Of a DNA stretch of 64,000 nucleotides, positions 36,066-46,300 are shown piece after piece. Origin of the DNA: a candidate division KSB1 bacterium (GTDB lineage: Bacteria > Zhuqueibacterota > Zhuqueibacteria > JANLFK01 > Oleimicrobiaceae); the NCBI GenBank assembly GCA_024655945.1, contig JANLFK010000001.1, forward strand, positions 697,594-761,593, read 5' to 3'. Numbering within the stretch: position 1 is the stretch's first letter; every line of letters begins with the position of its first letter. A model generated the notes under the pieces. It worked only from the letters and a program-made list of their open reading frames with translations, had not been told where the DNA came from and searched no databases. A program made the position numbers and the translations under genes.

Positions 36066-37157
36066 CTACCGCACCTTGAACGTGGCCAGACTGAGGAGCA
36101 CTAACAAGATGCCGATGATCCAGAAGCGCACCACCATCTTGGGCTCCGGCCAGGCCTTCTCGCCAATCTCGAAGTGGTGGTGCAGAGGCGCCATGCGAAA
36201 GACCCTGCGCCCGGTCCTCTTAAAGACCGCCACCTGCACCATCACCGAAATGCTCTCCGCCATGAATACCCCGCAGATGATCGGCAGGAGCAGCTCTTTC
36301 TTTATCAAAATGGCCATAGTGGCCAACGAAGCGCCAAGGCTCAGCGCGCCCGTGTCGCCCATGAACACCTCGGCCGGATAGGCATTGAACCAGAGGAAAC
36401 CCAGGCAGGCGCCGACGAGAGCCGCCGCGTAGACCATCAGCTCGCCGGCACCGGGCAGATAGGTGATGTTCAGGTAGCGCGAAAAGTCCACCCGCCCGGT
36501 CACGTAGGCGATTACCCCAAATGCCGCCGCCGCAATTCCGCTGAGGCCGATACACAGACCGTCAGCCCCGTCGGCAAGATTGGCCGAGTTGCTGGTGGCA
36601 GTGATGATGAAGACCACCACGGGAATGTACAAGACCCCGAAATCGACCAGGTAGTTCTTGAAGAAGGGCAGCGTGGTCGCCGAGCGCACGTCCGCAACAG
36701 GCGGAAAAAAGTAGAGCACCGACCCCACGATGCACCCCAAGAGCACTTGGCCAGCAATCTTGTAGCGGCCTATCAGCCCTTTGGGCAGCTTCTTGACCAC
36801 CTTGAGATAGTCGTCCAGAAAGCCCACGCCGCCCATGAAGACGGTGGCCAACAGCACCAGGAGCACGTACACATTGTCCAAACGGCACCAGAGGAGCAGA
36901 GGTATGACCGTCGCCACTATGATGATGATCCCGCCGAAGGTGGGGGTTCCCTGCTTCTTGAGGTGCGTCTTCGGGCCGTCCGGGCGCACCTCCTGGCCCA
37001 GGTGTAGCTCCCGCGCCTTTCTAATGACGTAGGGCCCAAGAAAAAACGCGATGAACAGCGCCGTTATTGCCGCGCCGCCAGCCCGGAAGGACTGGTAGCG
37101 GAACACGTTCAGTCCCGAGATATGCTCTCGCAGTGGAAAGAGAAGGTGGAAAAGCAT
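36066..37157 (-). CDS. mraY: Phospho-MurNAc-pentapeptide transferase
   Basis: 363 residues with about ten hydrophobic helices. It links UDP-MurNAc-pentapeptide to undecaprenyl phosphate, giving lipid I. Family blocks: KKQGTPTFGGI, GFLDDYLKVVKK (Asp pair), NLADGADGLCIG, FLWFNAYPAEVFMGDTGALSLGA and PLHHHFE (histidine loop). Short 6-bp gap to ftsW and 12-bp gap from murF. Confidence 0.97.
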   Translation of the reverse strand: MLFHLLFPLREHISGLNVFRYQSFRAGGAAITALFIAFFLGPYVIRKARELHLGQEVRPDGPKTHLKKQGTPTFGGIIIIVATVIPLLLWCRLDNVYVLLVLLATVFMGGVGFLDDYLKVVKKLPKGLIGRYKIAGQVLLGCIVGSVLYFFPPVADVRSATTLPFFKNYLVDFGVLYIPVVVFIITATSNSANLADGADGLCIGLSGIAAAAFGVIAYVTGRVDFSRYLNITYLPGAGELMVYAAALVGACLGFLWFNAYPAEVFMGDTGALSLGASLATMAILIKKELLLPIICGVFMAESISVMVQVAVFKRTGRRVFRMAPLHHHFEIGEKAWPEPKMVVRFWIIGILLVLLSLATFKVR

Positions 37158-37169
37158 AGCGCCTCTCAG

Positions 37170-38621
37170 CTAAACCTTGCTGCGCAACCTTGCCCGCACA
37201 CCCTCCACCACTTCCTCCATCCTCATCCCTCGCGACCCCTTGACCAGCACGATGTCCCCTTCCCCCAATATCGCCATCAGGCTCTGCGTGAGGGCTTCTT
37301 TGTCAGCAAAGTGCTCTGCCTGCACCCCGCCGTGCCTGGCGACCCTGGCAACCTCTCGCGAAGCTTCCCCAAAGGTAAGAAGTACGTCGATGCCGTTCTC
37401 CACGACCAACTCGCCCAGACGCCGGTGAGCCGCTTCGCTGGCCTGGCCCAGCTCCAACATATCGGCGAGCACGGCGATGCGTTTGGCTCCTGCTGCGACC
37501 GGCATCTCTCGTACGAACTCCAGCGCGGCCTTGGCCGACCGCAAGTTGCTGTTATAGGCATCATCAACGATGCGGATGCCGCCTGCCTCGATGATTTCTA
37601 AGCGCTCGGGCACCCGTTCTACTTCCTCCAGCCCCGCCTTGATCTCCCGGAGAGGCACGCCGAGCTCGAGTCCCACCGCCGCTGCGGCCAAGGCGTTGCT
37701 CACCACGTGCCTGCCAGGGATGCGCAAGTGAATCAAGTTCCTCTTGAGCACAAAGCGCGCGCAACCCCGCTCGTCCAGCCCGCGGAAGTGCCCCTTCACG
37801 TCGGCCTGCTTCTCCAGGCCAAAGGTGACGGTGCGGCTCACCGGCATGCGCTGCCTCGCCAACAACGGATCATCGGCATTGTAGATGCCAACCCTCTCTC
37901 CGACCAGCCCTTCAAAGAGCTCCATCTTTGCCCTGAGCACCCCCTCACGGGTGCCGAAGAACTCCAGATGGGCCTCCGCTATGCCGAGAATGACGCCGTA
38001 CTCCGGCTCGGCCATGCGGCAGAGCGCCGCGATCTCGCCGAAGTGGTTGGTGCCCATTTCGAGCACCACCGCCTGGTGGTGCGGCCGTATCTCCAACAAG
38101 GTGAGCGCCACGCCGATGGCGTTGTTGAACGACTTTTTGCTCTTCAGCGTGGCATAGCGCCTTGCCAGTACGGCGGCCATCAGCTCCTTGCTGGTGGTCT
38201 TGCCCACTGAGCCAGTCACTGCCACCACCGGCAGCGAGAAGCGCCGACGATGGTAGTGAGCGATGTGCCCTAAAGCTGCCAGCGTGTCGGACACGCCGAT
38301 GAGCAGCGCTCCAGGGAGCTCGCCGACCAGGCGAGGTAGCGCGTCGTTGCGCACCACTGCCGCCACTGCACCTCGCGCGAACGCCTCAGCCACAAACTGG
38401 TGGCCATCGAAGCGCTCCCCCTTGAGCGCGATGAACAGGTCGCCCGCCCCGACCGTGCGACTATCGGTGCTGACGTTGCGAATCTGTTGGCGGAGAGAGG
38501 CGTGCGGCCCAAGATACCCCTCAGCCGCGCCGCAGCAGTGCACCACCTCCCCGATGCGCAACCCAACGGTGTCGTTCTGCAGGGTCAGGACGGAGCTCTC
38601 CCTCTCACCAGCGCGGCGCAT
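37170..38621 (-). CDS. murF: UDP-MurNAc-tripeptide:D-Ala-D-Ala ligase
   Basis: About 483 residues. Mur ligase with ATP loop VTGSVGKTTSKELM, LKSKKSFNNAIGVALTLL (MurF-type), EMGTNHFGEI and DDAYNSNLRSAKAALEF (C-terminal domain). The SFNN and DDAYNSN blocks mark it as MurF rather than MurE. The start is uncertain: I take ATG 38621, which overlaps the end of ftsI by 17 bp; a longer open frame runs to 38720 inside ftsI. It is the only Mur ligase in this cluster. Confidence 0.93.
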   Translation of the reverse strand: MRRAGERESSVLTLQNDTVGLRIGEVVHCCGAAEGYLGPHASLRQQIRNVSTDSRTVGAGDLFIALKGERFDGHQFVAEAFARGAVAAVVRNDALPRLVGELPGALLIGVSDTLAALGHIAHYHRRRFSLPVVAVTGSVGKTTSKELMAAVLARRYATLKSKKSFNNAIGVALTLLEIRPHHQAVVLEMGTNHFGEIAALCRMAEPEYGVILGIAEAHLEFFGTREGVLRAKMELFEGLVGERVGIYNADDPLLARQRMPVSRTVTFGLEKQADVKGHFRGLDERGCARFVLKRNLIHLRIPGRHVVSNALAAAAVGLELGVPLREIKAGLEEVERVPERLEIIEAGGIRIVDDAYNSNLRSAKAALEFVREMPVAAGAKRIAVLADMLELGQASEAAHRRLGELVVENGIDVLLTFGEASREVARVARHGGVQAEHFADKEALTQSLMAILGEGDIVLVKGSRGMRMEEVVEGVRARLRSKV

Positions 38622-40767
38622 CAACAAGTGCCACCCCGGACTGGCATTCCAAGGTACACCGCCCGCCGCGACGGATCTCCTCGCCTGGCGCTGGGTGCTG
38701 GCGAACAACTCGCCCGGCACCGCTCACGTCGACATGCACGCCGAGCAGCCGAAGACGGTTGACCGCCTCGCGAGCAGTGAGCCCGATGACCCGCGGCATG
38801 AGGAGGCGCTCGCCCGTCTCCGCTTCCCTCGCTTCCGCGCCCAACTCCAGCACGATGGTCGAACCAATTGCCACCTGAGCGCCCGGCTCAGGATACTGTT
38901 TCTGGACGAACTCTCCCCTGCCCTGCCACTGGGCACGCAGCCCCAACTCACGCAGCACCGCCCTGCAGGTTGAAACGTCACGATGCTGTAACACCGGCAC
39001 GGCCACCAGCGTCGCCCGCGAGGGAGCGGGTATCTCTTCGGGCGCCTCCACCGGTGGCGTCACCTCCTGCTCGCCACGCCACTTTAGGATGCGCTGCAGG
39101 ATCCTCTTGAACGTCGGCGCGGCCACGTCGGCCGCGTAGTACTGGCCCTTGGGATCGTCCACGACCACCAGGATGCAGAGTTCAGCCTTGCCGATCTCCG
39201 CTGGGTAATAGCCGACGAACGAGGAAAGGTAACGTTCTTCGTGGCCGAGGCCCTGCGGTTTCACTTTGCGCGCAGTGCCTGTCTTGCCGGCGATCTTATG
39301 CCCGGGTATCTGCGCCTTCCGCCCGGTGCCGTGGTCCACTACGTCAACAAGGATCTCGTTTAGCATCTGCGCCGTGGCCTCGGAGATAACACGCCGCACC
39401 GCCTCTGGTTCTCCAAGGCTGAGGTCCTCTTTGCCGTCGCGCACCGTCCCGAGCACCACTTTCGGACGCATGAGCACGCCGCCATTTGCCACGGCGGCGT
39501 AGGCCATGGCCACCTGCAGCGGCGTGACGGCAATCTCGTACCCGTAGCTCATGGCCGCAGGCGTAAAAGCGCTCCATTGGTTCAGATTGGGCACGATGCC
39601 GCGCGCCTCGCCCTTCAGTTCTATGCCCGTGGCCGTGCCAAAACCGAAGTTGCGCTCGTAGCGGAGCAGAAGCTCGGGAAGTACCTTCAGTCCGATCTTG
39701 GCAATGCCTATGTTGCTGGAGTTAACCAGCACTTCGCGCACGGTGAGCCAGCTGTAGGGTTCGTGGTCTTCGATAGTCTGTCCCAAGACCCGGTAGCGCC
39801 CATTTTCGCAAAAGACCGTCTCCTCAGGCGTGCGCAGATGCTCCTCGAACACGAGGGCCATGGGAACGAGCTTCATCACCGAGCCGAGCTCGTACGCATC
39901 GGTGATGGGCCGCAGTCGCCACAAGTCGGGATGCACCTTGGTCCCTTCGCTGGGGTCAAAGAGGGGTGCGCATGCTAAGGCCAAAAGATGGCCGGTCTGA
40001 GGCTCCACCACTACCGCGCACGCCGCCGCGGCGTCGAATTGGCGCACGGCTTCTAACAGCTCCTCCTCGCAGATGCGCTGCACCACGCGGTGGATGGTGA
40101 GGATGAGCGTCTCCCCCGGCACTGGGTCCACCTGCGGTGCCCCCGGCATGCGGAAGACGCGCCCCTGGGCGTCAAGGTGGAGGTGGGCGAGGCCGGGTTT
40201 GCCGTGCAGACGGTCATCCCAGGCGTACTCGATACCGGCCAGCCCGCGGTTGTCCACGTCGGTGAAGCCCAAGAGATGGCAAGCGGTGGTGCCGAAAGGA
40301 TAGGCGCGGCGCCATTCGTCGACCACGCGCACCTGGAGCAAGCCGAGGCCGCGCACGCGGTCGCCCACCTCAGCCGACAGCCTCCGCCCCAGCCAGACAA
40401 AGGAGCCGCCCCGGGCCAGTTTGGCCTGCAGGGCATCCGGTGATTGGCCCAAGATGGGCCCCAGCTGCCGCACCACCAGCGTGGGGTTGCCGCTCTGGCG
40501 CAGGTCATATCCCACCGAGGCCGCCGGCTTGTTGATGACCAAGCGCACCCCTTCGCGGTCGAGTATCTCGCCGCGCCTCGGTTCCAACTTGCTCAGCCGC
40601 ACGAGCGGCATCTTCTGTCTGTAGGCCTTAGGTCTGATGAGCTGCACCTCCACCAGCCGGCCGGCCACCAGCACCAACGCCAACGTGACCAGCCAGCCAA
40701 AGCGCACACAGCTGACAATGTCCTCGCACCTCTCCTGTCTTGTCACGTGCCTCAGCACCACATGCAC
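38605..40767 (-). CDS. ftsI: Septal peptidoglycan transpeptidase (FtsI/SpoVD type) with two C-terminal PASTA domains
   Basis: 720 residues. One N-terminal membrane helix (FGWLVTLALVLVAGRLVEVQ), PBP dimer domain, then transpeptidase with SxxK as SVMK in YELGSVMKLVPMA, SxN as SSN in LVNSSNIGIAK, and KTG as AGKTGTARK. After residue about 590 come two PASTA units (LVAVPVLQHRDVSTCRAVLRELG, MPRVIGLTAREAVNRLRLLGV). PASTA units are usual in SpoVD/PBP2X proteins and bind peptidoglycan or partner proteins. Start choice is between two close GTG codons (40767 and 40761); the second has GGAAAGG better spaced. Confidence 0.95.
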   Translation of the reverse strand: MHVVLRHVTRQERCEDIVSCVRFGWLVTLALVLVAGRLVEVQLIRPKAYRQKMPLVRLSKLEPRRGEILDREGVRLVINKPAASVGYDLRQSGNPTLVVRQLGPILGQSPDALQAKLARGGSFVWLGRRLSAEVGDRVRGLGLLQVRVVDEWRRAYPFGTTACHLLGFTDVDNRGLAGIEYAWDDRLHGKPGLAHLHLDAQGRVFRMPGAPQVDPVPGETLILTIHRVVQRICEEELLEAVRQFDAAAACAVVVEPQTGHLLALACAPLFDPSEGTKVHPDLWRLRPITDAYELGSVMKLVPMALVFEEHLRTPEETVFCENGRYRVLGQTIEDHEPYSWLTVREVLVNSSNIGIAKIGLKVLPELLLRYERNFGFGTATGIELKGEARGIVPNLNQWSAFTPAAMSYGYEIAVTPLQVAMAYAAVANGGVLMRPKVVLGTVRDGKEDLSLGEPEAVRRVISEATAQMLNEILVDVVDHGTGRKAQIPGHKIAGKTGTARKVKPQGLGHEERYLSSFVGYYPAEIGKAELCILVVVDDPKGQYYAADVAAPTFKRILQRILKWRGEQEVTPPVEAPEEIPAPSRATLVAVPVLQHRDVSTCRAVLRELGLRAQWQGRGEFVQKQYPEPGAQVAIGSTIVLELGAEAREAETGERLLMPRVIGLTAREAVNRLRLLGVHVDVSGAGRVVRQHPAPGEEIRRGGRCTLECQSGVALVDAPRW

Positions 40768-40834
40768 CTTTCCACCGCATTACCGAGAAAGAGGGAGCCG
40801 GGACCATGACCTACCATCTGCCCTATTCTACACC

Positions 40835-41221
40835 TTATCGACCGCTGCTCTGCCGCTCATCTTCCTCGATCAGAGGGCGCAGGCTGGACGGCACCACCAG
40901 GTTGCGCTTGCCGTAGAAACCGAGGTTGAGCTCGCGCGCCGCCTGCCCGGTAATGTAATCAAAGCTGACCAGCCTCCCCCTGGTCTCTTCGAGCTGCGCC
41001 ACTTCCTTGCTGAGGACTTCCACCCGCTTCTGGTGCGAGGCAATCTGCCGCATGAGCCCCTGGGCGTGGACCAACTGCCATACATACAAGAGAACCGCGG
41101 CACAGCATAACGCCACCAGCGCCAACCAACGTGCGACCCTGTGCCGCTGCTGCTGCAAACGCTGCCGCGCAATTCGTGAACCCGGGTGAGCAGGGCGTCT
41201 TGTGCCTGTGGCGATGAGCAT
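40835..41221 (-). CDS. ftsL: Cell division protein FtsL-like
   Basis: 128 residues. Basic N-terminus, one membrane helix (WLALVALCCAAVLLYVWQLV), then a coiled coil (IASHQKRVEVLSKEVAQLEETRGRL) and a short tail. Sequence identity in FtsL is low; the call rests on topology and position between rsmH and ftsI. It would form the FtsQ-FtsL-FtsB complex that activates FtsW-FtsI. Confidence 0.8.
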   Translation of the reverse strand: MLIATGTRRPAHPGSRIARQRLQQQRHRVARWLALVALCCAAVLLYVWQLVHAQGLMRQIASHQKRVEVLSKEVAQLEETRGRLVSFDYITGQAARELNLGFYGKRNLVVPSSLRPLIEEDERQSSGR

Positions 41222-41269
41222 GGTCGCGGATCCTGACTCCTCAAGAGAACTCCCTGCCGCTTTGGTGCC

Positions 41270-42196
41270 CTACGGAAGCCGTTCAGCCGCCCGCAACTTT
41301 GCTCCCCTGCTGCGCGGATTTCGTCGCCTCTCCTCAACCGAAGGCACTAATGGCCGCTTGGTAAGCACCCGCATGGTTGGCTGCCTGCCACAGACGCACC
41401 TCGGCAGCGAGGGCGGGCAAATGCACCCCTTTTGCTGCTCGAGGAGAAAGGTCTTGACAATCCGATCGCTGATTGACTCATACGACAGCACCACCACGCG
41501 CCCTCCTGCCCTCAGGAGGCTGGGTACCTGCTCCACAGCCTGGCGCAAGGCCTCGTGTTCGCGATTGACCGCCATGCGCAGCGCCTGAAAACAGCGCGAC
41601 AGCGTCTTCACCTGGTGGGGGCCAGGCACGGTAGCGCGAATTATCGCCGCCAATTGGGTCGTGCTCCGAATGGGTTCCCTCTTTCTGGCGCGCACGATGG
41701 CAGCGGCAATGCGCCGGGCGTGTCGCTCCTCACCCAACGTGTGCAGGAGGGACGCCAGCTCTTCCTCGGAGCTGCGCGCGATGATGGTCTCGGCGGTAGT
41801 GGTATGACTGGTGTCCATGCGCATGTCCAACGGCCCCTCGAAGCGATAAGAGAAGCCACGCGCTGCGCTGTCCAGCTGGTAACTGCTCACCCCGAGGTCG
41901 AAGAGGATGCCGTCGACCCGGTCGATGCCAAGCTCGGCAAGCACCCGTCCCACGTCACGGAAATCGCCCTGCCGCAAGATGACTTGCGAGCCGAACTGTC
42001 GTAGCGCTTCTTGTGCAGCTGCCAGGGCGTCCCCATCCAAGTCAATCCCCACCACGCACACCCCAGGGCCGAGTCTCGGCAGCAAAATGCACTCATACCC
42101 GCCGCCGCCTATGGTCGCATCAACGTACACGCCCTGCGGCCGCTGCAGCCAGTAGCGCGCAACTGCCTCAACAAGTACAGGCTCATGGAATTGCAC
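41270..42196 (-). CDS. rsmH: 16S rRNA (cytosine1402-N4)-methyltransferase
   Basis: About 309 residues. It methylates the P-site base C1402 using SAM. Motifs: FHEPVLVEAV, DATIGGGGYE (SAM loop, normally GxGGH; here GGGGYE), GIDLDGDAL, GILFDLGVSSYQLD, RGFSYRFEGPLDMRMD, and C-terminal TKRPLVPS. The GTG at 42196 gives the usual VQFHEPVL start; an ATG at 42271 would overlap mraZ by 59 bp. The Tyr where most RsmH have His in the SAM loop is a small oddity. Confidence 0.94.
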   Translation of the reverse strand: MQFHEPVLVEAVARYWLQRPQGVYVDATIGGGGYECILLPRLGPGVCVVGIDLDGDALAAAQEALRQFGSQVILRQGDFRDVGRVLAELGIDRVDGILFDLGVSSYQLDSAARGFSYRFEGPLDMRMDTSHTTTAETIIARSSEEELASLLHTLGEERHARRIAAAIVRARKREPIRSTTQLAAIIRATVPGPHQVKTLSRCFQALRMAVNREHEALRQAVEQVPSLLRAGGRVVVLSYESISDRIVKTFLLEQQKGCICPPSLPRCVCGRQPTMRVLTKRPLVPSVEERRRNPRSRGAKLRAAERLP

Positions 42197-42212
42197 GGGC
42201 AGACCAACGACC

Positions 42213-42746
42213 TCATGCCCTCTCTTCAGTCGGCACGGGCCCGTTCCCCAGTTCCGGAGCCCCTCTGGCATGCACCAGATTGCCGAACATCTCCGCGAAC
42301 TCTTGCTCCACCTCTTGAATTGCCTGCTGGAGCAAGCTCGGGTTCCACACTTCCAGGTGGTCTACCACCCCGCCGACAATCGCCTCGTCTTCGATGTGCG
42401 CATGTTCGCGCAAGTTCGCTGGCAGAGGTATTCTTCCCTGTGGATCGAACTGCACCAGCATGCTGGGCATCGCCCACCGACGATTGAAGCGATACTTCTG
42501 CTTGAGATTGCCCCACTGGCTCTCGAATAACTCGGTGAGACGCGCCCACTCATCCAGAGGATAGGCATAAATGCACGGCTCGATGCCCTGCATGAGGATC
42601 AAGCCGTCCCGGGATTCAACCGAAAGGAGCGCACGGAACTTTGCGGGGATGCTGATGCGACCCTTCTGGTCGACGGCAACCTTGCTGTAGCCCTGGAATT
42701 CCGTGTAAAGCGACTGCGAAGGGTCTTTTGTCTGCACGATCGGCAT
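42213..42746 (-). CDS. mraZ: Transcriptional regulator MraZ
   Basis: 177 residues from ATG 42746. Two AbrB-like beta modules: VAVDQKGRISIPAKFRALL and LVQFDPQGRIPLPANLREHAHI (each with the DxKGR-like turn). MraZ binds TGGG-type repeats at its own promoter and represses the dcw cluster. The first nine residues before LYTEFQGYS are longer than usual. A strong AGGAAGGA lies 27 nt upstream of this ATG rather than next to it, so the exact start is open. First gene of the dcw cluster. Confidence 0.92.
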   Translation of the reverse strand: MPIVQTKDPSQSLYTEFQGYSKVAVDQKGRISIPAKFRALLSVESRDGLILMQGIEPCIYAYPLDEWARLTELFESQWGNLKQKYRFNRRWAMPSMLVQFDPQGRIPLPANLREHAHIEDEAIVGGVVDHLEVWNPSLLQQAIQEVEQEFAEMFGNLVHARGAPELGNGPVPTEERA

Positions 42747-42798
42747 GGCGCGCGCCCACGGAGTGGTAACCGTTCCCAATCCTTCCTAAGTCTGGGCA

Positions 42799-42827
42799 AA
42801 TATAAGCAAAAGTTCCCAAGCTGTCAA
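42799..42827 (-). promoter_or_regulatory. Promoter of the mraZ-led dcw cluster
   Basis: Minus strand TTGACA (42822-42827, perfect), 17-bp spacer, TATATT (42799-42804). TTGGGAAC occurs inside the spacer and again at about 42770-42777, and a third TGGGC follows near 42755. The three TGGG starts are 40 and 20 nt apart, on one face of the helix, as expected for MraZ boxes. Confidence 0.8.
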
Positions 42828-42829
42828 GC

Positions 42830-43300
42830 AAAATCTCGCGTTTTCTCCAAGAATTAGCGAAAATTCCTGTCCATTTTTTGGTCACTTGCCTGGTGAAGAA
42901 GCGACATGGCAAGGTTAGAGTTCCCGGCATGGATGTCCCTCGCCCGTACCGCACGTCACCAAGGGGCTCAGTCGGGCAGCAGCAAGGAGCTGTTCTTCCT
43001 GCATCTTCCCACTCCGCAAACTGAACCCGCTGGGGGTAATGATACGACCGGTATGAAGTGCCTGGCCCGCTTTGCACTCCGCGGCGTGTTGGCCCCAATT
43101 TTGCCCCAGAGGTGGCAAAGCATTCAGCGCGAGGGCTTTGAGCACATTTTCACCGGCAGGTGACCAAAGAAAGCGAACGCCTGTCTCACGGTGAAACGGA
43201 TTACCCGGTGCGCACCGACGCCGAGGGCGCCCCCAGGTACCAGCACCGGTCAGGGTCGAACTGAATAGACGAGACGAGTGGCAAAGGAGAGCTATCCATC
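42830..43300 (+). other. Intergenic region between the dcw promoter and the giant secreted protein
   Basis: 470 bp separating divergent units. No protein-like frame on either strand. The only clear signal is AAAGGAGAG at about 43284-43292, the ribosome-binding site of the giant gene. I could not find a convincing promoter for it, nor a known riboswitch. Confidence 0.5.
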
Positions 43301-46300
43301 ATGCACAGAGGGCGGTCGTGGGCACGATTGGTCTTGACAGCCGGCTTGTTATTCAGCTCACTGGCAGCACAGGGCTTGGCCCAAACGCGCATCATGCCAG
43401 TGGGCAACTCCATTACCGACGGCAGATACGGCAGCTCCGACGGACTCGGGTTTCGCAATGACCTCTATGCACGGCTGCGCGACGCTGGGCTGAGCTTCGA
43501 TTTTGTCGGTGGCACCGGGACGCCGCCGTACGAGGGGTACTTCTTTCCCGGCGCACGCATAGAGGAACTCTACATTGGTGGGTTCGGCACGGGCGCCCGT
43601 GACATCGCGCCGGACATGAACAACTATGCCCCTGAGTACATTCTCCTCCACATCGGCACGAACAACATAAGCAACACTGAGACGGCGGCCCCTTATTCCA
43701 ACGACCGCGGGCAGACCTTCCTCAACACCGCCTCCGGGAAACTGGCGGAACTCCTTGCCTACCTGGCGCGCTGGAAAACCGGAGCATACGGCTCCAGCCT
43801 CAAGAAAATTGTGCTCTGCAAGATCATCCCGAAGGTAGCCTACCCCGACCAAATCGCCCTTTTCAACCAAGAGGTGGCCAAGATCGTCACCGACTCGGAG
43901 CAAGGGAGGATCCCTACCATTCCTGCCGGCACACTCTACCTCGTTGACCAGTACTCCCCGTTTGACGTGGCCACCATGATGTCTGCGGATGGCATCCATC
44001 CGAACGACGTGGGCTACAGCAAGATGGCCGACGTCTACTTCAATGCACTGGCTTCCATCCTCCTGCCAGGCGACAACTTCAATCGAACATCCCTGGGGCC
44101 CTATTGGACGGCAGACCCTGAGTATCGCATCGTCAACAATGAGCTGGCCAATACTTCCAGCGACAATGTGTGGGGGCACTTGGCGGTCTACAATCTCGCC
44201 AGCAACGCCAATGACGTCTCTTTCCAGTGGGGTGCTGCGGCGCCGCAAGAGGGCATTGACCAGGGCGGCTTTGCCCTGCTGCTGAATGCCGCCTCGGTAA
44301 ATGCCGATGGCTACCTGCTCTTCCGGCGCACCAATGGCACTATAAGCCTGTGGACCATCGCTGGCGGCGTGCCGGGTCACAGCGTCGCTTCTGCCACCGG
44401 CAGCCAATCGGCGCCGCGTGCCGGCGATGTGATGCGCGTGCTGGTGAGCACCAGCCCGGCTGGTCACCATTTTGACCTGTACATCAACGGCCGCTACGAC
44501 GGCCGCGTCACCGATACCGCCAAAGAAAAGGGCAACAGTGCCAACAAGTACGCCGGCATCATGTTGAAGGGCGGGTACAACACCAGCATCGACAACTTCT
44601 TTGCCCGCACCACTCTGGATGTGACCCCGCCAGCAGCGATCACCAACCTCGGCATTGCCGGCCTCAGCTCCATGGCGGTGACGCTCACCTGGACTGCTCC
44701 CGGCGATGACGGCAACGTGGGCACGGCATCATCCTACGTCATCAAGTACCTAGATCAACCGATAACTGCGGCCAACTTTGCCTCTGCGGTAACTGTGCTC
44801 AACCCTCCGGTCCCCAAGGCTGCCGGCTCGGTGGAGACATACGAGGTAAAAGGGCTGCTCTCCAACAAGACGTACTTCTTTGCCATAAAGGCCGTGGATG
44901 AGGCGGGCAACGTCAGCGATCTATCCAACATCGTCTCGGCGGTGACGCCTGGCCAAGCGACACTTGCCACCTTCACCGACGACTTTGAGCGCGAGTCCTT
45001 GGGCGCCAATTGGTCAGCACACTCCGCGTACGCCATCGTCAACGGCGACTTAGCAAACACCTCGCCCACCTATGCCTGGGGCTACATGGCCGTGCTCAAT
45101 AACCGGGATAACCCAGAGGAAGCCTCCATCAAGTGGGCAAACAACGCGGATGCCACCGGCATAAGGGAAGGTGGCTTAGCCCTGATGCTGAACGCACCCA
45201 TGCCTACTGCCAGCGGCTACCTTGTCTGGAAGGACGGGAAATACGTGCGGCTTTGGACAGTCACCTATGGCAACCCGGGGCAAACCGTTGCCAACGTGGA
45301 GGGCCTTCTGCCGCAGCCTGGGCCTGGGGATGTGTTCAAGGTCAAGATGTCCACCTCTGTCTCCGGGCACCACTTTGACGTGTTCATCAACGACCAGTTC
45401 GACGCCCGGGTCTCGGACACGAACAAGCTGCAGGGCAACGCCACCACCAAGTACGCAGGAGTCTATCTCAAGGGTGGGCTGAACAACAACGTCGCCGAGT
45501 TCTCAGTGGCCGTACCTCTGGGTGATCCGTCGATCCTGGTTGTGGCCGCCGGCAACCAGCAGGGCGGCCCGGTGGGTACCAGGCTGCCCGTTCCCTTGAC
45601 CGCCCAGGTGACCGACCGCAACGGTTACCCGGTCTCGGGCGTCTACGTGGACTTTAAACTGGCCTCGGGCCAGGGCTTCCTGAGCACCGATTCCGTGAGC
45701 TTTAACGGGTACATCTGGATGGAGGCTGAGGAGGGGATTGTCACTCCACCGATGGTAAAGGCTTTTGACCCGAACGCCTCGGGCGGGGCGTATGTTCATG
45801 TGCCGGACGGAACCGGAGCAAACGCAGGGAAGGTCACCTTCACAGTCTATTTGCCTGTCTCTGGAACTTTCTATTTGTGGGGCAGGGGACTCGGTCCCTC
45901 GGGCACCTCCGATTCGTTCTGGTCTTATGCCGACGACGGCACGGCCGAAATCTTCAGCCTGCAGAGCCAGACGACGTGGGGGTGGCGGCGCCGCACCACG
46001 CCCTTGGCCCTCAGTGCCGGGGTGCACACCATCGTGTTTGAGAATCGCGAAGATGGCACACTCTTGGACAAAATCCTGTTGACCAACGTCAGCACCTTCA
46101 CCCCGTCGGGCCTGGGCGGCATTACGCCGCCTTTGACCAACGTTTCCAACACCTCTGGCTTTGCCTACAGCTATCTCACTCTCGGCACGCAGGCAGGCCA
46201 GGTCACGGTCAATGCCACAGCTTCCTACAAGGGGACGCCCCTTTCTGGGAGTCCTGCCCAGTTCGTGGCCTATGCCACCAGCAGCACACCGACGCCGCTC

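Noticed and set aside
43140..43300. Possible riboswitch before the giant gene (GGTG/CACC pieces near 43170-43240)
   Set aside because: I tried c-di-GMP, cobalamin and FMN consensus cores by eye and none fits.
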